A stretch of 64,000 nucleotides of DNA from Neoalteromonas flava (GTDB taxonomy: Bacteria; Pseudomonadota; Gammaproteobacteria; Enterobacterales; Alteromonadaceae), in the NCBI RefSeq assembly GCF_002807685.1, contig NZ_PEAX01000001.1, positions 124,001 through 188,000 on the forward strand. Reading direction: 5' to 3'. Made by a program: the position numbers and the translations under genes. Below, piece by piece: positions 47,121 through 57,704 of the stretch. Within the stretch, counting starts at the first letter, position 1. The number at the start of each line of letters is the position of its first letter. The notes under the pieces were generated by a model. It had not been told where the DNA came from and did not search any database. It saw nothing but the letters and a program-made list of their open reading frames with translations.

Positions 47121-48725
47121 TTAGCGTGCAAAATAGGCTTTAAGAAACGCATCAAAATCTTCTTTATCGTTTGCTTCAATAATCTTTTGCTGCTGCAGCG
47201 ACTCGCGACTCTGCTGTTCGAAAAATGCCTGATCAAAATGCTGATAACCCTGACTTAAAAACGACGCCTTATATTGCCGCGACAATTCAAGCCCCCACTG
47301 ACCGTTGTCCACGTTGCGACTCTGCAAGGTCGCTAAAATTTGCGCAGAGGGAGTTTTACCGCTGTCAGTGATTTTTTCGAATTCTCGCGCAACTGCCGCG
47401 CTATATTGCGAAGTTGCAGAAGCGCTATCCAGGACTTTTGCGACCTTTGCAAAGGTTTCAAATAATGAGATTGCCCACTGCTGCAGTGGAACTTCATTAC
47501 TCGTCTGGTCTTGTCCTTCTTGCAGCAGCGTTAATGCCGGATCACGACCTTGGGTCACCACCCGCTTAATATTACGCTCGGTTTTGGTGTAAGCTTGTTG
47601 CGTGAAGTCGGGTGATTCCGTCAACAAACAACTTAACAAGAAGACATCTAGAAAATAGAACTGCTGCAAACTGATCCCAACCGGTTGCATGGGGTCAACA
47701 TCTAACGCCCGTACTTCCACGTATGCAACACCACGACTCTCTAGCGCGTCAGTCGGCTTTTCTAGCGATCGCGCCACTTGTTTAGGGCGAATTGGCGAAT
47801 ATAACTCGTTTTCGATTTGCAAAATGTTGCTATTCAACTGCTCGTAAACGCCTTGCTCACCAGCCGCAAAACGTGCGTACTCAGCACTTGGCGTCCGAAT
47901 CGCTTTACGCACAGAGGCAACATAATCCGACAAATTGTTGTAACACACGTGTAGGCTTGATTGTTGACTGTTGGTATAGCCAAGATCGCTCATGCGCAAC
48001 GACGTTGCATAGGGTAAATACAAAGTGCCTTTGCCAATTTGCTGAAAATCAAAATTATGCTTTTTGCCACGTAGGAAAGAACCACACAGCGCAGGAGAGG
48101 CACCATATAGGTAAGGGATCAACCAGCACCAGCGACGATAATTTCTTATTAAGTCAAAGTACTGCTGGGAAACAAAAGCTGGACTGAAGACGCTACCTTT
48201 AAGTTCAGCATAAAGTTGCCAAAAACTCTCAGGAAGTGAAAAATTAAAATGGATCCCTGAAATTGCCTGCATCATTGCGCCATAACGATTTTTAAGGCCT
48301 TGCCGATAGGTGCTCTTCATCCGGGCAATATTAGAAGTGCCATATTGAGCGATTGGGATCTCGTCTTCGCTATCGACGTAGCAAGGCATACTCATTGGCC
48401 ACAGCGCCTCATCACCCATTTCACTCAGCACAAACTTATGAATATCGCTTAATTGCGCCAATGTTGTATGGGGATCTTCCTCAGGGGGTGTAATAAATTC
48501 CAATAAAGCTTCAGAAAAATCCGTAGTAATACTGTCGTGAGTAAGCGCTGACCCTAATTGCTGAGGATGGGCTTGTTGCGATAATTTTCCTTGCGGGGTG
48601 ATCCTCAACGCTTCACGCTCTACCCCATGCTTGATACCGGTTAACGCTGTACGAAAATGCGCAGTATCAAGACCGGCAAGAATTTTCTCTAAACTCAACG
48701 GATGATTCGACAATGGATCACTCAC
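47121..48725 (-). CDS. gshA: Glutamate-cysteine ligase
   Basis: GshA makes gamma-glutamylcysteine, the first step of glutathione synthesis. The 534-residue protein belongs to the E. coli-type (class 1) family: GIKHGVEREALRI and EFITPPEEDP near the N-terminus, QAISGIHFNFSLP, and YVEVRALDVDP in the C-terminal half. The supply of glutathione links it to grxD and gloA elsewhere in the window. Confidence 0.96.
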   Translation of the reverse strand: MSDPLSNHPLSLEKILAGLDTAHFRTALTGIKHGVEREALRITPQGKLSQQAHPQQLGSALTHDSITTDFSEALLEFITPPEEDPHTTLAQLSDIHKFVLSEMGDEALWPMSMPCYVDSEDEIPIAQYGTSNIARMKSTYRQGLKNRYGAMMQAISGIHFNFSLPESFWQLYAELKGSVFSPAFVSQQYFDLIRNYRRWCWLIPYLYGASPALCGSFLRGKKHNFDFQQIGKGTLYLPYATSLRMSDLGYTNSQQSSLHVCYNNLSDYVASVRKAIRTPSAEYARFAAGEQGVYEQLNSNILQIENELYSPIRPKQVARSLEKPTDALESRGVAYVEVRALDVDPMQPVGISLQQFYFLDVFLLSCLLTESPDFTQQAYTKTERNIKRVVTQGRDPALTLLQEGQDQTSNEVPLQQWAISLFETFAKVAKVLDSASATSQYSAAVAREFEKITDSGKTPSAQILATLQSRNVDNGQWGLELSRQYKASFLSQGYQHFDQAFFEQQSRESLQQQKIIEANDKEDFDAFLKAYFAR

Positions 48726-48811
48726 TTTTTATTGAAAATAGTTTCCCGACAAGTATATCGCTTTTTAACCGCAAAACTTGCCTTACTTAGATTTTGTTAC
48801 ACTAATCTAGA

Positions 48812-51619
48812 TCAATCGTCTACCTCGTAGTCTAAAACTGTGCGACCCAGAGTTTCGAGCTGCGGCTTAAGTGCTGCTGCGTCGCCCACAACAAAGATGT
48901 GCATATCGCTCAAATCCATGTATTGCTGTGCCCACTGTTGCAATTGCTCGGTGGTTAACGCTTGAATAATACTGAGCTGTTGCTCAGTAAAATCTGGGGA
49001 CAAATCATAGACCAGTAAATGCCTAAGAAAACGCGCTTTATTCGCTGGCGTTTCATAGTCCAAAGCATCTCCTTGGGTAAACGCTTTTTGCAACAAAGCC
49101 AATTCTGCGTCCGTCACTCCGTGCATTTTATACTCGCGAACCTCGCGCAACATTTCTTGAATACTTTCAAGTGTCGCAGTGGCATTAAAGTCACCACCCA
49201 TAGAGAATGTACCTAAGGTTTTACCACCGCTGAAATAGCTTCCAGCGCCATAGGTAAAACCCTTATCCTCACGCAAATTGAGGTTTATTCGACTATTAAA
49301 ATGCCCACCTAACGGGAAATTAGCCAAGCGTGCTTGAAAATAATCCCCCGTTGCATCGTAAGGCATTGAGCGTTTAGCAATACTTATGACAGATTGCACC
49401 GCATTGGGTTTATCGACTAAATAGATATTACCCGTCGCATATTCAGGAAAGGGCTGATACGTGGGAATTTCATAGGGTTTCACTGACCATTCTTGGAGCG
49501 GCAATAGCGCAGCTAATGTGTCGGTTTGGGAGATATCACCCACCACCACGATATTTGCCTGGGCTGGATTGTAATACGTTTGGTAAAACACTTTGATATC
49601 ATCCAGAGTAATCGCCTCTACGGTAGTGGTAGTTCCGCTATCCGGTAAACTGATGCGATTATTTTCACCGTAAAGAATGGCGTCTTGCGCACGTCGAGCT
49701 AGTGTATTGGGATTTTTTATTTGTTGCTGCATGGCTTGTAATGTGCGCTGCTTAAGTTGCTTGAAATCAGCAACTTCAAAGCCTGGATTAAACAATTTTT
49801 CAAATAAAATGGCTAACGTTGGCGCGAGATTTTTACTCAGACTGCTCACATATACGGTAGTAAACCGACCCGACGCTGAGAACTGGATGTCACTGCCCAA
49901 TTTAGCCAGTTCATTGGCTAGTTCAACGCCCGAGCGTTGCGCACTGGATTCATTCATCATTTGAGCAGTAAGTGAGGCTAATCCCGCTTTTTCAATAGGA
50001 TCTAACAGCGGACCACCTTCGAGATTAATCGTTAGGCTAACTGTTGGTGTCTCATCCGTATTGATACCCAACACAGGTATCCGCGACGCTATTTTTGCTT
50101 GCCAGAATTCCGGCACGCTAACCAGCGGCGCTGGCGCTGTCGGTGGTATTTGACTGCGATCAAAGGTATCAACAATCTCCATAGGCTCAACGTCGGCATG
50201 TTGGCGAAGTGGCGGAATGTCACGTGCTGGAATACTATATTCCGGCAGATTAACGGCTGCTTGATTCTGGCCTTCAGGCACAATACTCAGTACAACGGCT
50301 GGATTGTTCTTAATGTACTTTTTGAACACCCGCATAACGTCATCTGCCGTTACTGCATTGTAGCGGTCAATATCCACTTGCACGAGGTCGGGTTGCTGTG
50401 CATAGAGCTCACCATTAGCCAATGAACTCACTTTCCGCGCGACACTTTGCAGACCAAAAATCGTACCTGCCTCAATGCTCATCTTCACTCGTGTTAAATC
50501 ATCCGGTTCGACGCCACGTTGCTCAAAATCAACGAGGGCTTGTTTAAACGCACTGTGCAAATCATCTAAGTCTTGCGTGATCGCAGGATTGGCCAGTGCC
50601 AGCATCTGGAATTCACAGGCTAATTCACGGCAGGGGTGCATAACAGCAGCCTGTACTGTTTTGCCTGTCGACACGAGATCTTGATAAAAAATAGAGGTTT
50701 TGCCACCACCTAAAATATCCGCTAAAACATCCAGTGGTGCCTCATCAGGATGGCGGGCATGCACCGTTGGAAACGTCATTTGGATCAATGGCAAGTGCAC
50801 ATTATCTTCCAATACTACGTGTCTTGTTTGCGCTAAAGTTACCGCCTTTTTAGGGAGTTTCGTTACAGTCGGCCCAGCTGGAATTGGGGCAAAATATTTT
50901 TTCACCCAAGCTTTAGTTTGCGCGATGTCAATATCACCACCAATCGTTAGTATTGCATTATTAGGGCCATACCAACGCTGGAAAAAAGCTTTCAAATCAT
51001 CAACATTGACGCGCTCTAGATCTTCTATATAACCAATAACTGGCCACGAGTAAGGGTGCCCCTGCGGATACAAGGCTTCACTCACGCGCTCAGTACGTAA
51101 TCCGTAGGGTTGATTGTCTACGCGTTGTGCACGCTCGTTTTTGACGGTCTCACGTTGATTCTCAAACTTCTTTTGCGTAACCGCATCAAGTAAGAACCCC
51201 ATACGGTCAGACTCCAACCAAAGCACTTTTTCTAAGTGGTTGCGTGGTACTGTTTGGTAATAGTTGGTGCGATCAGAATTTGTCGTACCGTTCATATCGC
51301 CACCGGCTTCGGTGATCATTGCAAAGTGTTGTTCGTCAGCGACGTGCTTTGAACCCTGAAACATCATGTGCTCGAAAAAGTGCGCAAAACCTGACTGCCC
51401 TGCTTGCTCGCGCGCCGAACCGACGTGATAGGTCACATCGACATGAACCAACGGGTCTGAACGGTCTTGATGCAGAATGACCGTTAAACCGTTCGTTAAC
51501 TGATACTTTTCGTGGCTAATAGAAATCTGCTTTTGCCCACCTGAAGCTGGCTTATACGACGACGAACAACCGACAACGCTTAAACACAACGCTGCCAAAA
51601 ACCATCCATATTTATTCAT
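48812..51619 (-). CDS. M16-family zinc peptidase lipoprotein (two-domain)
   Basis: The 935-residue protein has a lipoprotein signal (SVVGCSSS, Cys18). The first M16 domain has the inverted zinc motif HFFEH at residues 80-84 and a downstream ligand Glu in NERAQ. The second half (from about residue 500) repeats the fold without the zinc motif, as in two-domain pitrilysin/PqqL-like proteins. It is probably periplasmic, degrading peptides. It is monocistronic, divergent from the Hpt gene. Confidence 0.9.
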   Translation of the reverse strand: MNKYGWFLAALCLSVVGCSSSYKPASGGQKQISISHEKYQLTNGLTVILHQDRSDPLVHVDVTYHVGSAREQAGQSGFAHFFEHMMFQGSKHVADEQHFAMITEAGGDMNGTTNSDRTNYYQTVPRNHLEKVLWLESDRMGFLLDAVTQKKFENQRETVKNERAQRVDNQPYGLRTERVSEALYPQGHPYSWPVIGYIEDLERVNVDDLKAFFQRWYGPNNAILTIGGDIDIAQTKAWVKKYFAPIPAGPTVTKLPKKAVTLAQTRHVVLEDNVHLPLIQMTFPTVHARHPDEAPLDVLADILGGGKTSIFYQDLVSTGKTVQAAVMHPCRELACEFQMLALANPAITQDLDDLHSAFKQALVDFEQRGVEPDDLTRVKMSIEAGTIFGLQSVARKVSSLANGELYAQQPDLVQVDIDRYNAVTADDVMRVFKKYIKNNPAVVLSIVPEGQNQAAVNLPEYSIPARDIPPLRQHADVEPMEIVDTFDRSQIPPTAPAPLVSVPEFWQAKIASRIPVLGINTDETPTVSLTINLEGGPLLDPIEKAGLASLTAQMMNESSAQRSGVELANELAKLGSDIQFSASGRFTTVYVSSLSKNLAPTLAILFEKLFNPGFEVADFKQLKQRTLQAMQQQIKNPNTLARRAQDAILYGENNRISLPDSGTTTTVEAITLDDIKVFYQTYYNPAQANIVVVGDISQTDTLAALLPLQEWSVKPYEIPTYQPFPEYATGNIYLVDKPNAVQSVISIAKRSMPYDATGDYFQARLANFPLGGHFNSRINLNLREDKGFTYGAGSYFSGGKTLGTFSMGGDFNATATLESIQEMLREVREYKMHGVTDAELALLQKAFTQGDALDYETPANKARFLRHLLVYDLSPDFTEQQLSIIQALTTEQLQQWAQQYMDLSDMHIFVVGDAAALKPQLETLGRTVLDYEVDD

Positions 51620-51714
51620 TTGCTACCAATCTTTATTTTCCAACCGATTCCAAAGCTACAACTGCCCAGAATATTCAAGTACACTCAAGCTACTATTTTT
51701 GTCAGAGGCTCACC

Positions 51715-52251
51715 ATGAATGCTGAATTACTGCTTATCAATAAAGAGTTTGGTTTAAAACAACTCAGTGATAATGAAGCTCTGTATAAAAAATTATTACT
51801 GCGTTTTCTGCAGGAATACCGCGAAAGTGCCCAGAAGGTAGCGGAATTTCAAACGCAAAACAACCAGGACGCGATGCAATTACTTGTGCATACGATCAAA
51901 GGCGTCAGTGGCAATTTAGGGCTTGATTACCTGCACTCTATCGCCAAAGTGACGGATGATGATGTTAAAAGCCAAGGCGCGAGCGCAGAATTAAGTAGTT
52001 TACAATCCGCGTTAAGCCAGACATTAGCGCAAATTGAGGAATATTGTGATGCGTCTGCAGCTAATGCTGGCAACAGTAATCAAGCACTTGATGAGTTCAA
52101 GCAAGCGCTAAGTGCCCATCGTTTCATCAGTCCTGAACAACTTGACGACTTTCTGGAAGCAGCTCAAATCCCAGCACACAAACATGCAGCGATGCACGAG
52201 GCGATTGCTGATCTTGACTACACCACTGCGCAAACGTTACTCGGCGACTGA
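51715..52251 (+). CDS. Hpt-domain phosphotransfer protein
   Basis: The 178-residue soluble protein has a histidine phosphotransfer domain (residues ~12-115) with phospho-accepting His59 in LLVHTIKGVSGNLG. A second helical part follows (residues ~120-178) without such a motif. There is no kinase or response regulator beside it, so it serves hybrid kinases encoded elsewhere. Its stop overlaps the next gene by one base (TGATG). Confidence 0.88.
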   Translation: MNAELLLINKEFGLKQLSDNEALYKKLLLRFLQEYRESAQKVAEFQTQNNQDAMQLLVHTIKGVSGNLGLDYLHSIAKVTDDDVKSQGASAELSSLQSALSQTLAQIEEYCDASAANAGNSNQALDEFKQALSAHRFISPEQLDDFLEAAQIPAHKHAAMHEAIADLDYTTAQTLLGD

Positions 52252-52967
52252 TGCAACAATCCTGCATTGCGCCACGCGTTGAGGTTGTTTACCAGAATGA
52301 CGCCTTCGCTATAGTCAACAAATCAGCTGGGATTTGTATGCATTACTCCGATGGCGAAAATAATTTGCAGCACCATCTAGCACAGGTCGGAATTGAGTCG
52401 TTTTTTCTCGTGCACCGTCTCGATACAGATACCTCAGGGTTAATGGTCATCGGAAAAAACAAAACTGTGACGGCCGAACTTAACAAACTATTCAGTAAGC
52501 GCTATGTACAAAAGTTTTACCTTGCCATCAGCGATAAAAAACCACAAAAAAAACAAGGCCACATAATAGGTGATTTACGCAAAGTCAGGCGTGGAAACTA
52601 TAAGTTACAAAATAGCCAAGAAAATCCTGCCTATACCCAATTTTTTAGTTATTCCATCGCGCTGTCTGAAGCTCGCGCTCGCCTCTTTGTGCTCAAACCT
52701 TACACCGGTAAAACCCATCAATTACGTGTGTCTTTAGCTGCCATCGGTGCCCCCATACTGGGAGACCGTCGCTATGGCAAAAGGCCTGCTGACCGAATGT
52801 ACCTGCATGCTGCCCAGTTGTCGTTTGTTTGGCGCAATCAACCTTACAGCTTCTCCGCATTGACGCCCGTAGGTGAACACTTTCAAGCGCCCGACGTTCA
52901 CCGCATTCTAACCGAAATAGGGCCGTTTGGTGATTTACCGTGGCCGCGATCACAATTAGCCCAATGA
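52251..52967 (+). CDS. RluA-family RNA pseudouridine synthase (TIGR01621-like)
   Basis: The 238-residue protein has the catalytic motif HRLDTDTSG (Asp nucleophile) and the RluA-type KTHQLRVSLAAIGAPILGD and YLHAAQLSF segments. No S4 domain is present. It belongs to the short RluA-like group found in Alteromonas relatives; the modified RNA position is unknown. One-base and four-base (ATGA) overlaps join it to the Hpt gene and panE. Confidence 0.88.
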   Translation: MQQSCIAPRVEVVYQNDAFAIVNKSAGICMHYSDGENNLQHHLAQVGIESFFLVHRLDTDTSGLMVIGKNKTVTAELNKLFSKRYVQKFYLAISDKKPQKKQGHIIGDLRKVRRGNYKLQNSQENPAYTQFFSYSIALSEARARLFVLKPYTGKTHQLRVSLAAIGAPILGDRRYGKRPADRMYLHAAQLSFVWRNQPYSFSALTPVGEHFQAPDVHRILTEIGPFGDLPWPRSQLAQ

Positions 52968-53884
52968 ATCAAACTATGCCGTTTAGACAGGTGGATATTA
53001 TAGGTAATGGTGCAATTGGAAATGTCCTCGCCTACCACCTACAACACGTCAAAGAAATTGAACACTTAGCACGCCATGTTCGCACTGAGGCGGCGACTCG
53101 CTTTATCACCTTAGATGGCGCTGAACATAGTCTTGCAACGCAGCTTAACGTATGGCCAAGTGATTGCTCTTCTCATCTGGTGGTCATCCCAGTTAAGAGC
53201 TATCAGATAATTGCGGCATTAGCGCAGTTCAAGCAATATTTTTTGGCAAATACAACCCTACTGTTATTGCACAACGGGATTATTGAACCTGCGCTTTTGC
53301 AAGATTATGAAGAGCAACACCGGGTGTTTATTGCCACGACCAGCATAGGTGCATTCAAAGCAACGCCGAGTTCATGCCAACAGACCGGCAGCGGTGCTAC
53401 TCTTGTTGGCAGTCGACAAGAGGTTTCACGCGCGGAAAAAGATGCGATTACACAAGTGCTTAATCATGGACTGGGTCCTGTAGAATGGACAACTAACCTT
53501 AAGCAAACGCTATGGGATAAGCTGGCAGTTAATGCAATTATCAACCCACTAACTGCACTCAACAACATGCGAAACGGTGGTTTACTCGCCGCAGAATGGC
53601 AAACCATGATTACTGCATTAGCCCAAGAAATAGCCTCGGTCATGCAAGCTGAAGGTCTCAAAGCATCTCCCCAGACAATTAGCGACAAGGTCAGAACCAT
53701 TGCTACACTGACCCAGCGTAATTACTCTTCTATGCACCAAGATATCGTATTCGGACGGGAGACTGAGATTGAAGCCATCAACGGTTATCTGGCGAGGCGC
53801 GCTGACTCACTCGGTTTATCCTGCCCCAACAATCAGCGACTGTTGGCGGAAGTTACCGCACTATCATTTGACTCACGAAGATAA
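52964..53884 (+). CDS. panE: 2-dehydropantoate 2-reductase
   Basis: PanE reduces ketopantoate to pantoate with NADPH in pantothenate synthesis. The 306-residue protein has the Rossmann motif IIGNGAIGNVLAYHL near its N-terminus and catalytic Lys in TLWDKLAVNAIINPLTAL. ATG 52964 overlaps the upstream stop as ATGA; ATG 52976 is possible. The last 52 bases overlap the convergent GGDEF-EAL gene, an unusually long overlap. Confidence 0.9.
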   Translation: MNQTMPFRQVDIIGNGAIGNVLAYHLQHVKEIEHLARHVRTEAATRFITLDGAEHSLATQLNVWPSDCSSHLVVIPVKSYQIIAALAQFKQYFLANTTLLLLHNGIIEPALLQDYEEQHRVFIATTSIGAFKATPSSCQQTGSGATLVGSRQEVSRAEKDAITQVLNHGLGPVEWTTNLKQTLWDKLAVNAIINPLTALNNMRNGGLLAAEWQTMITALAQEIASVMQAEGLKASPQTISDKVRTIATLTQRNYSSMHQDIVFGRETEIEAINGYLARRADSLGLSCPNNQRLLAEVTALSFDSRR

Positions 53885-55734
53885 GCCGACACGCTCTGCG
53901 CCTCAAGAGGACGTGAAAAATAATACCCTTGTAAATAATCACAACCTAAATTACGCAAAACCTCTGCTTGTTCTGCTGTTTCAACGCCCTCAGCGACCAC
54001 CAGCTTGTTAAGCGAATGACACAAGTCGACCATGCCTTTGATAAACCGTCCATCGCTGTCGCCTTCTTCTATGTCCACCACAAACTGTTTGTCTAGCTTA
54101 ATAAAATCAACTTTTAGTTGGCGCAAATAGGCGAGCGAACTCATCCCAATGCCGAAATCATCCAAAGACAGTGTCAAACCTCGATTCTTTAGCTTACTAA
54201 GCACAGCAATTGTACTTTCTATATCCACCATAGTGGCACTTTCTGTCAATTCTAGCTCAAGGCGCTCAGGGTCAACCTGAAACTTTTCGAGTAAGTCAAA
54301 AATCTCGGGAACCAGCATTTCATCCAGTAGGTTATAGGGAGACAAATTGACCGAAACTTGCACATCAAAACCGGCTTGTAACCAATCTGCCAGCTGTTCA
54401 ATAGCCTGCTTTAAAATTGTTCGAGTGAATTCGTTTATCAATTCGCTTTGTTCAAACAAGTCAACAAACATCGCAGGGGATAAACAGCCATAATCAGGAT
54501 GCTGCCAACGAACCAACGCTTCCAGACCGTACACTCGGCCATCTTGATTGGCTATTTTGGGTTGGTAATGCAAGACCAATTGCTTTTCTTTTAGAGCGTT
54601 GGCTAGCTGACCGCGCAAAGCAAATTTAATGGTAGACACCTCGTCCTTTTCCGGATCGTAGAACTGAAACCCCAATCGCAGACGCTTCGCTCGGTACATG
54701 GCCATATCAGCATGTTGCAAAAGACCATTATTGCTGTGTTCGGCGCTATCGTTCAACGCAATGCCGATACTGGCACCGATTTCATAATAGGCATGATTGA
54801 CTTGCAATGGCTCACGGAAGCACTTAATCACGGTTTCAGCGAAGCTTTGACATTGCTTGCGGTCAGCTCGCTTGAATAAGACAACAAATTCGTCCCCGCC
54901 TAAGCGCACTAACAATGCCCCTTTAGGCGTAACCTCTCGCAAGCGATCTGCAACCGCTCGCAAAACGGCATCCCCTGCAGTATGACCTAAAGTGTCATTG
55001 ATCGCCTTAAATTTATCCAAATCGATAAGTACCATGGCCAACAGTGAGTCATTATCAGCGCTTTCAATCTCATGCAGGGTATCTGACAAATAATTTCGAT
55101 TAGGTAATTTTGTTAATGTGTCATGTGTCGCTAAATGCCGTAAACGGCGCTGATTACTCTCAAACTGTCGAGTCACTATGGCACTAATTATCAGCGCAGC
55201 CCATATCGCTAGCCAAAAGGTCATAAAAGCGGTGATTGACAGTCGCTTTGCAACATATGACAAGGCTAGACTCAAAGCATCTGCGCGGCGCAATAAAATT
55301 AATGTATGCCCATCATAGGTCGCTTTTGCCCAGACTAATTCTTGCTGTCGCAACTTATGGTAGCCAGAGTCAGTTCGTTGCTGAGCTAAATCCTCAGCCA
55401 ACGTTTGTAACTCTTCATTCCCATGCCCGGTTAACCATCGTGCTTGTTGAACATACCAAATCCCAACAATGGTGTTATCAATGCGTGATTCTGCAAACAC
55501 GAGAAAGTCAGGCTCGGTCTGTTGAGGTTCAGAAAATAGTTGTTGCGAATAATAGATAAGTTGTGCTCGAGTGGTTTGTTGCTCCAACTCTAAACCTAGA
55601 TCAGACGCTAATTTGTAGGCCACAAAGATAAAAATAACCGAGACAACAATCGCTAAACTAATCGAACCGAATAACAACTTACGCCGCAGACGAACGTCTT
55701 CTTCAGGCAAGAGACGTTCCTGTACCGACAGCAT
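53833..55734 (-). CDS. GGDEF-EAL membrane signalling protein
   Basis: The 633-residue protein has two membrane helices (about residues 21-40 and 168-187) around a periplasmic sensor. A GGDEF domain follows with intact GGDEF at 279-283, then an EAL domain with EAL at 405-407 and DDFGIG. Both c-di-GMP synthesis and breakdown look chemically possible. The RxxD inhibitory site is absent at its usual position before GGDEF. Its ATG overlaps the stop of the DUF2892 gene (TAATG). Confidence 0.92.
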   Translation of the reverse strand: MLSVQERLLPEEDVRLRRKLLFGSISLAIVVSVIFIFVAYKLASDLGLELEQQTTRAQLIYYSQQLFSEPQQTEPDFLVFAESRIDNTIVGIWYVQQARWLTGHGNEELQTLAEDLAQQRTDSGYHKLRQQELVWAKATYDGHTLILLRRADALSLALSYVAKRLSITAFMTFWLAIWAALIISAIVTRQFESNQRRLRHLATHDTLTKLPNRNYLSDTLHEIESADNDSLLAMVLIDLDKFKAINDTLGHTAGDAVLRAVADRLREVTPKGALLVRLGGDEFVVLFKRADRKQCQSFAETVIKCFREPLQVNHAYYEIGASIGIALNDSAEHSNNGLLQHADMAMYRAKRLRLGFQFYDPEKDEVSTIKFALRGQLANALKEKQLVLHYQPKIANQDGRVYGLEALVRWQHPDYGCLSPAMFVDLFEQSELINEFTRTILKQAIEQLADWLQAGFDVQVSVNLSPYNLLDEMLVPEIFDLLEKFQVDPERLELELTESATMVDIESTIAVLSKLKNRGLTLSLDDFGIGMSSLAYLRQLKVDFIKLDKQFVVDIEEGDSDGRFIKGMVDLCHSLNKLVVAEGVETAEQAEVLRNLGCDYLQGYYFSRPLEAQSVSAYLRESNDSAVTSANSR

Positions 55735-55958
55735 TACTCCATATGCTCCTTACAGGTACTGATGTTAGCCATGCCATATACCGGGCACCAACCAACAGCA
55801 AAGGAAATTAGATTCAGAACACCAAATATAATGACCAGCGTTTGCAGTAATAGGTCGCCAATATCGTCCCCGAAGAAGACTCCATAACCAATGGCAACGA
55901 CGCTGATAACCCCTCTGATCATGCGATCAGCAAAGCACAAATTAATTTTTGGTCGCAT
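55734..55958 (-). CDS. DUF2892 inner-membrane protein
   Basis: The 74-residue protein has two hydrophobic segments after the INLCFADRMIRGV motif, with a C-terminal WCPVYG segment, as in the DUF2892 domain found at the end of the YgaP rhodanese. No rhodanese domain is attached. It overlaps the GGDEF-EAL gene by one base, so it may be a membrane partner of that protein, or simply share its transcript. Confidence 0.82.
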   Translation of the reverse strand: MRPKINLCFADRMIRGVISVVAIGYGVFFGDDIGDLLLQTLVIIFGVLNLISFAVGWCPVYGMANISTCKEHME

Positions 55959-56081
55959 CGCGCATCACACTCCAAAATAAGATTTAGGTACTTTTAGATT
56001 AGCACAGGCCGGAAACTTCTAGCTTTTTTACCCGCAAATAATTGTAGTAAACGCATGCGCTTAGAAAAGATTGAATCATTA

Positions 56082-56105
56082 TGCCGTTCACCTCAGCGAA
56101 CGGCA
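56082..56105 (-). terminator. Hairpin just after lysS
   Basis: GAACGGCA and TGCCGTTC form an 8-bp stem with an 8-base loop, starting seven bases after the lysS stop. There is no T run, so termination is uncertain. Confidence 0.4.
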
Positions 56106-56111
56106 GGTCGA

Positions 56112-57692
56112 TCAAAGTTCTGGTTTCATGTGTGGGAACAATATAACGTCTTTAATCGTTGGGCTGTCAGTTAGCAACATGACTAAGCGATCAATCCCAA
56201 TTCCCTCGCCAGCGGTTGGTGGTAAGCCGTGCTCTAGAGCGCGGATGTAATCAGCATCAAAATGCATGGCCTCGTCGTCACCGGCATCTTTCTCTGATAC
56301 TTGCTTAAGAAAACGTTCAGCTTGATCTTCAGGGTCGTTGAGCTCTGAAAAGCCGTTAGCAATCTCGCGTCCGCCGACAAAAAACTCAAAGCGATCGGTA
56401 ATAAACGGATTCTCATCATTGCGTCGAGCTAATGGAGATACTTCCCACGGATATGCAGTGATAAATGTTGGTTGGTCGAGCCTTTCTTCTGCTGTCGCTT
56501 CAAAAATCTCACACAAGTATTTCCCTGCTCCCCAGATACCATCAACCTCTGGCTCTTTGATATGCAATTGCTTGGCTATCCGCTGCAACGTTTCGAGGTT
56601 TGCCTCTGGGTTCTCAATGGCGGCCTTATCTTCTGCTGAAATTGGGCCTAGTTGCTGTTCGGGCCAATAACGCAAAATCGCGTCATTCATGGTTAAGCGC
56701 ACAAACGGTTGGGCAAAATCATAATCTGTCGATGCAACAACATTGCCTTCATTGTCTTTTTGCGTACTAGTGACTTTATGCGTGCCCAATACCTGTTGCG
56801 TGACCGAGCGTAACATTTCTTCAGTCAAATCCATTAAATCATAGTAATCCGCGTAGGCTTGATAAAACTCTAGCATGGTAAATTCTGGGTTATGACGGGT
56901 CGACAAACCTTCATTGCGGAAATTACGATTAATCTCAAACACACGTTCGAAACCGCCAACCACCAAGCGCTTCAGGTACAACTCAGGTGCGATACGCAAA
57001 TACATATCGATGTCCATAGCGTTATGATGAGTGATAAATGGCTTTGCCGTAGCGCCGCCTGGGATCACTTGTAGCATTGGAGTTTCAACTTCAAGGAAAT
57101 CGCGTTCGGCTAAAAATTGGCGAATTGCAGACACAACCTGACTGCGCACTTTAAAGGTCTTACGAGTTTGCTCAGACGTAATTAAATCAACGTAACGTTG
57201 TCGATATTTGGTTTCCTGATCGGCAAGCCCGTGAAACTTCTCTGGCAATGGTCGCAATGCTTTGGTTAACAACTCAAAGCTATGCATATCTACATATAAG
57301 TCGCCTTTCCCTGACTTGTGCAAAGGCCCACTGACGCCAATAATATCGCCGATATCCAGGCTGCCATAGCGCTCTTTAATGACTTTCTGGGTATCTTTAC
57401 TGGCATATGATTGGATCCGTCCAGTCATATCTTGTAGGAGCAAAAATGGCCCGCGTTTGGCCATGATCCGGCCCGCAACGCTGACCGGAATATTCTGCTC
57501 AGCTAACGCGTCTTTGGTTTGCTCGCCATAATTATCTTGCAACTGTTGAGCGTAGTGCTCACGCCGGAAAGTATTTGGAAAGCCGTTAGCAGAACAATTT
57601 TCTCGGATACTGTCGAGTTTCGCGCGACGCTCTGCAATTAGTTTATTTTCTTCAAGTGTCGCCTGTGCCACAGTCGTGTTTGATTCAGTCAT
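56112..57692 (-). CDS. lysS: Lysyl-tRNA synthetase (class II)
   Basis: LysS charges tRNA-Lys. The 526-residue protein has the N-terminal OB-fold ([20 protein letters not shown]), class II motif 2 ([24 protein letters not shown]) and motif 3 ([24 protein letters not shown]). It follows prfB with a 12-base gap, the common prfB-lysS arrangement. Confidence 0.97.
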   Translation of the reverse strand: MTESNTTVAQATLEENKLIAERRAKLDSIRENCSANGFPNTFRREHYAQQLQDNYGEQTKDALAEQNIPVSVAGRIMAKRGPFLLLQDMTGRIQSYASKDTQKVIKERYGSLDIGDIIGVSGPLHKSGKGDLYVDMHSFELLTKALRPLPEKFHGLADQETKYRQRYVDLITSEQTRKTFKVRSQVVSAIRQFLAERDFLEVETPMLQVIPGGATAKPFITHHNAMDIDMYLRIAPELYLKRLVVGGFERVFEINRNFRNEGLSTRHNPEFTMLEFYQAYADYYDLMDLTEEMLRSVTQQVLGTHKVTSTQKDNEGNVVASTDYDFAQPFVRLTMNDAILRYWPEQQLGPISAEDKAAIENPEANLETLQRIAKQLHIKEPEVDGIWGAGKYLCEIFEATAEERLDQPTFITAYPWEVSPLARRNDENPFITDRFEFFVGGREIANGFSELNDPEDQAERFLKQVSEKDAGDDEAMHFDADYIRALEHGLPPTAGEGIGIDRLVMLLTDSPTIKDVILFPHMKPEL

Positions 57693-57704
57693 TGCAGGTC
57701 CTGT

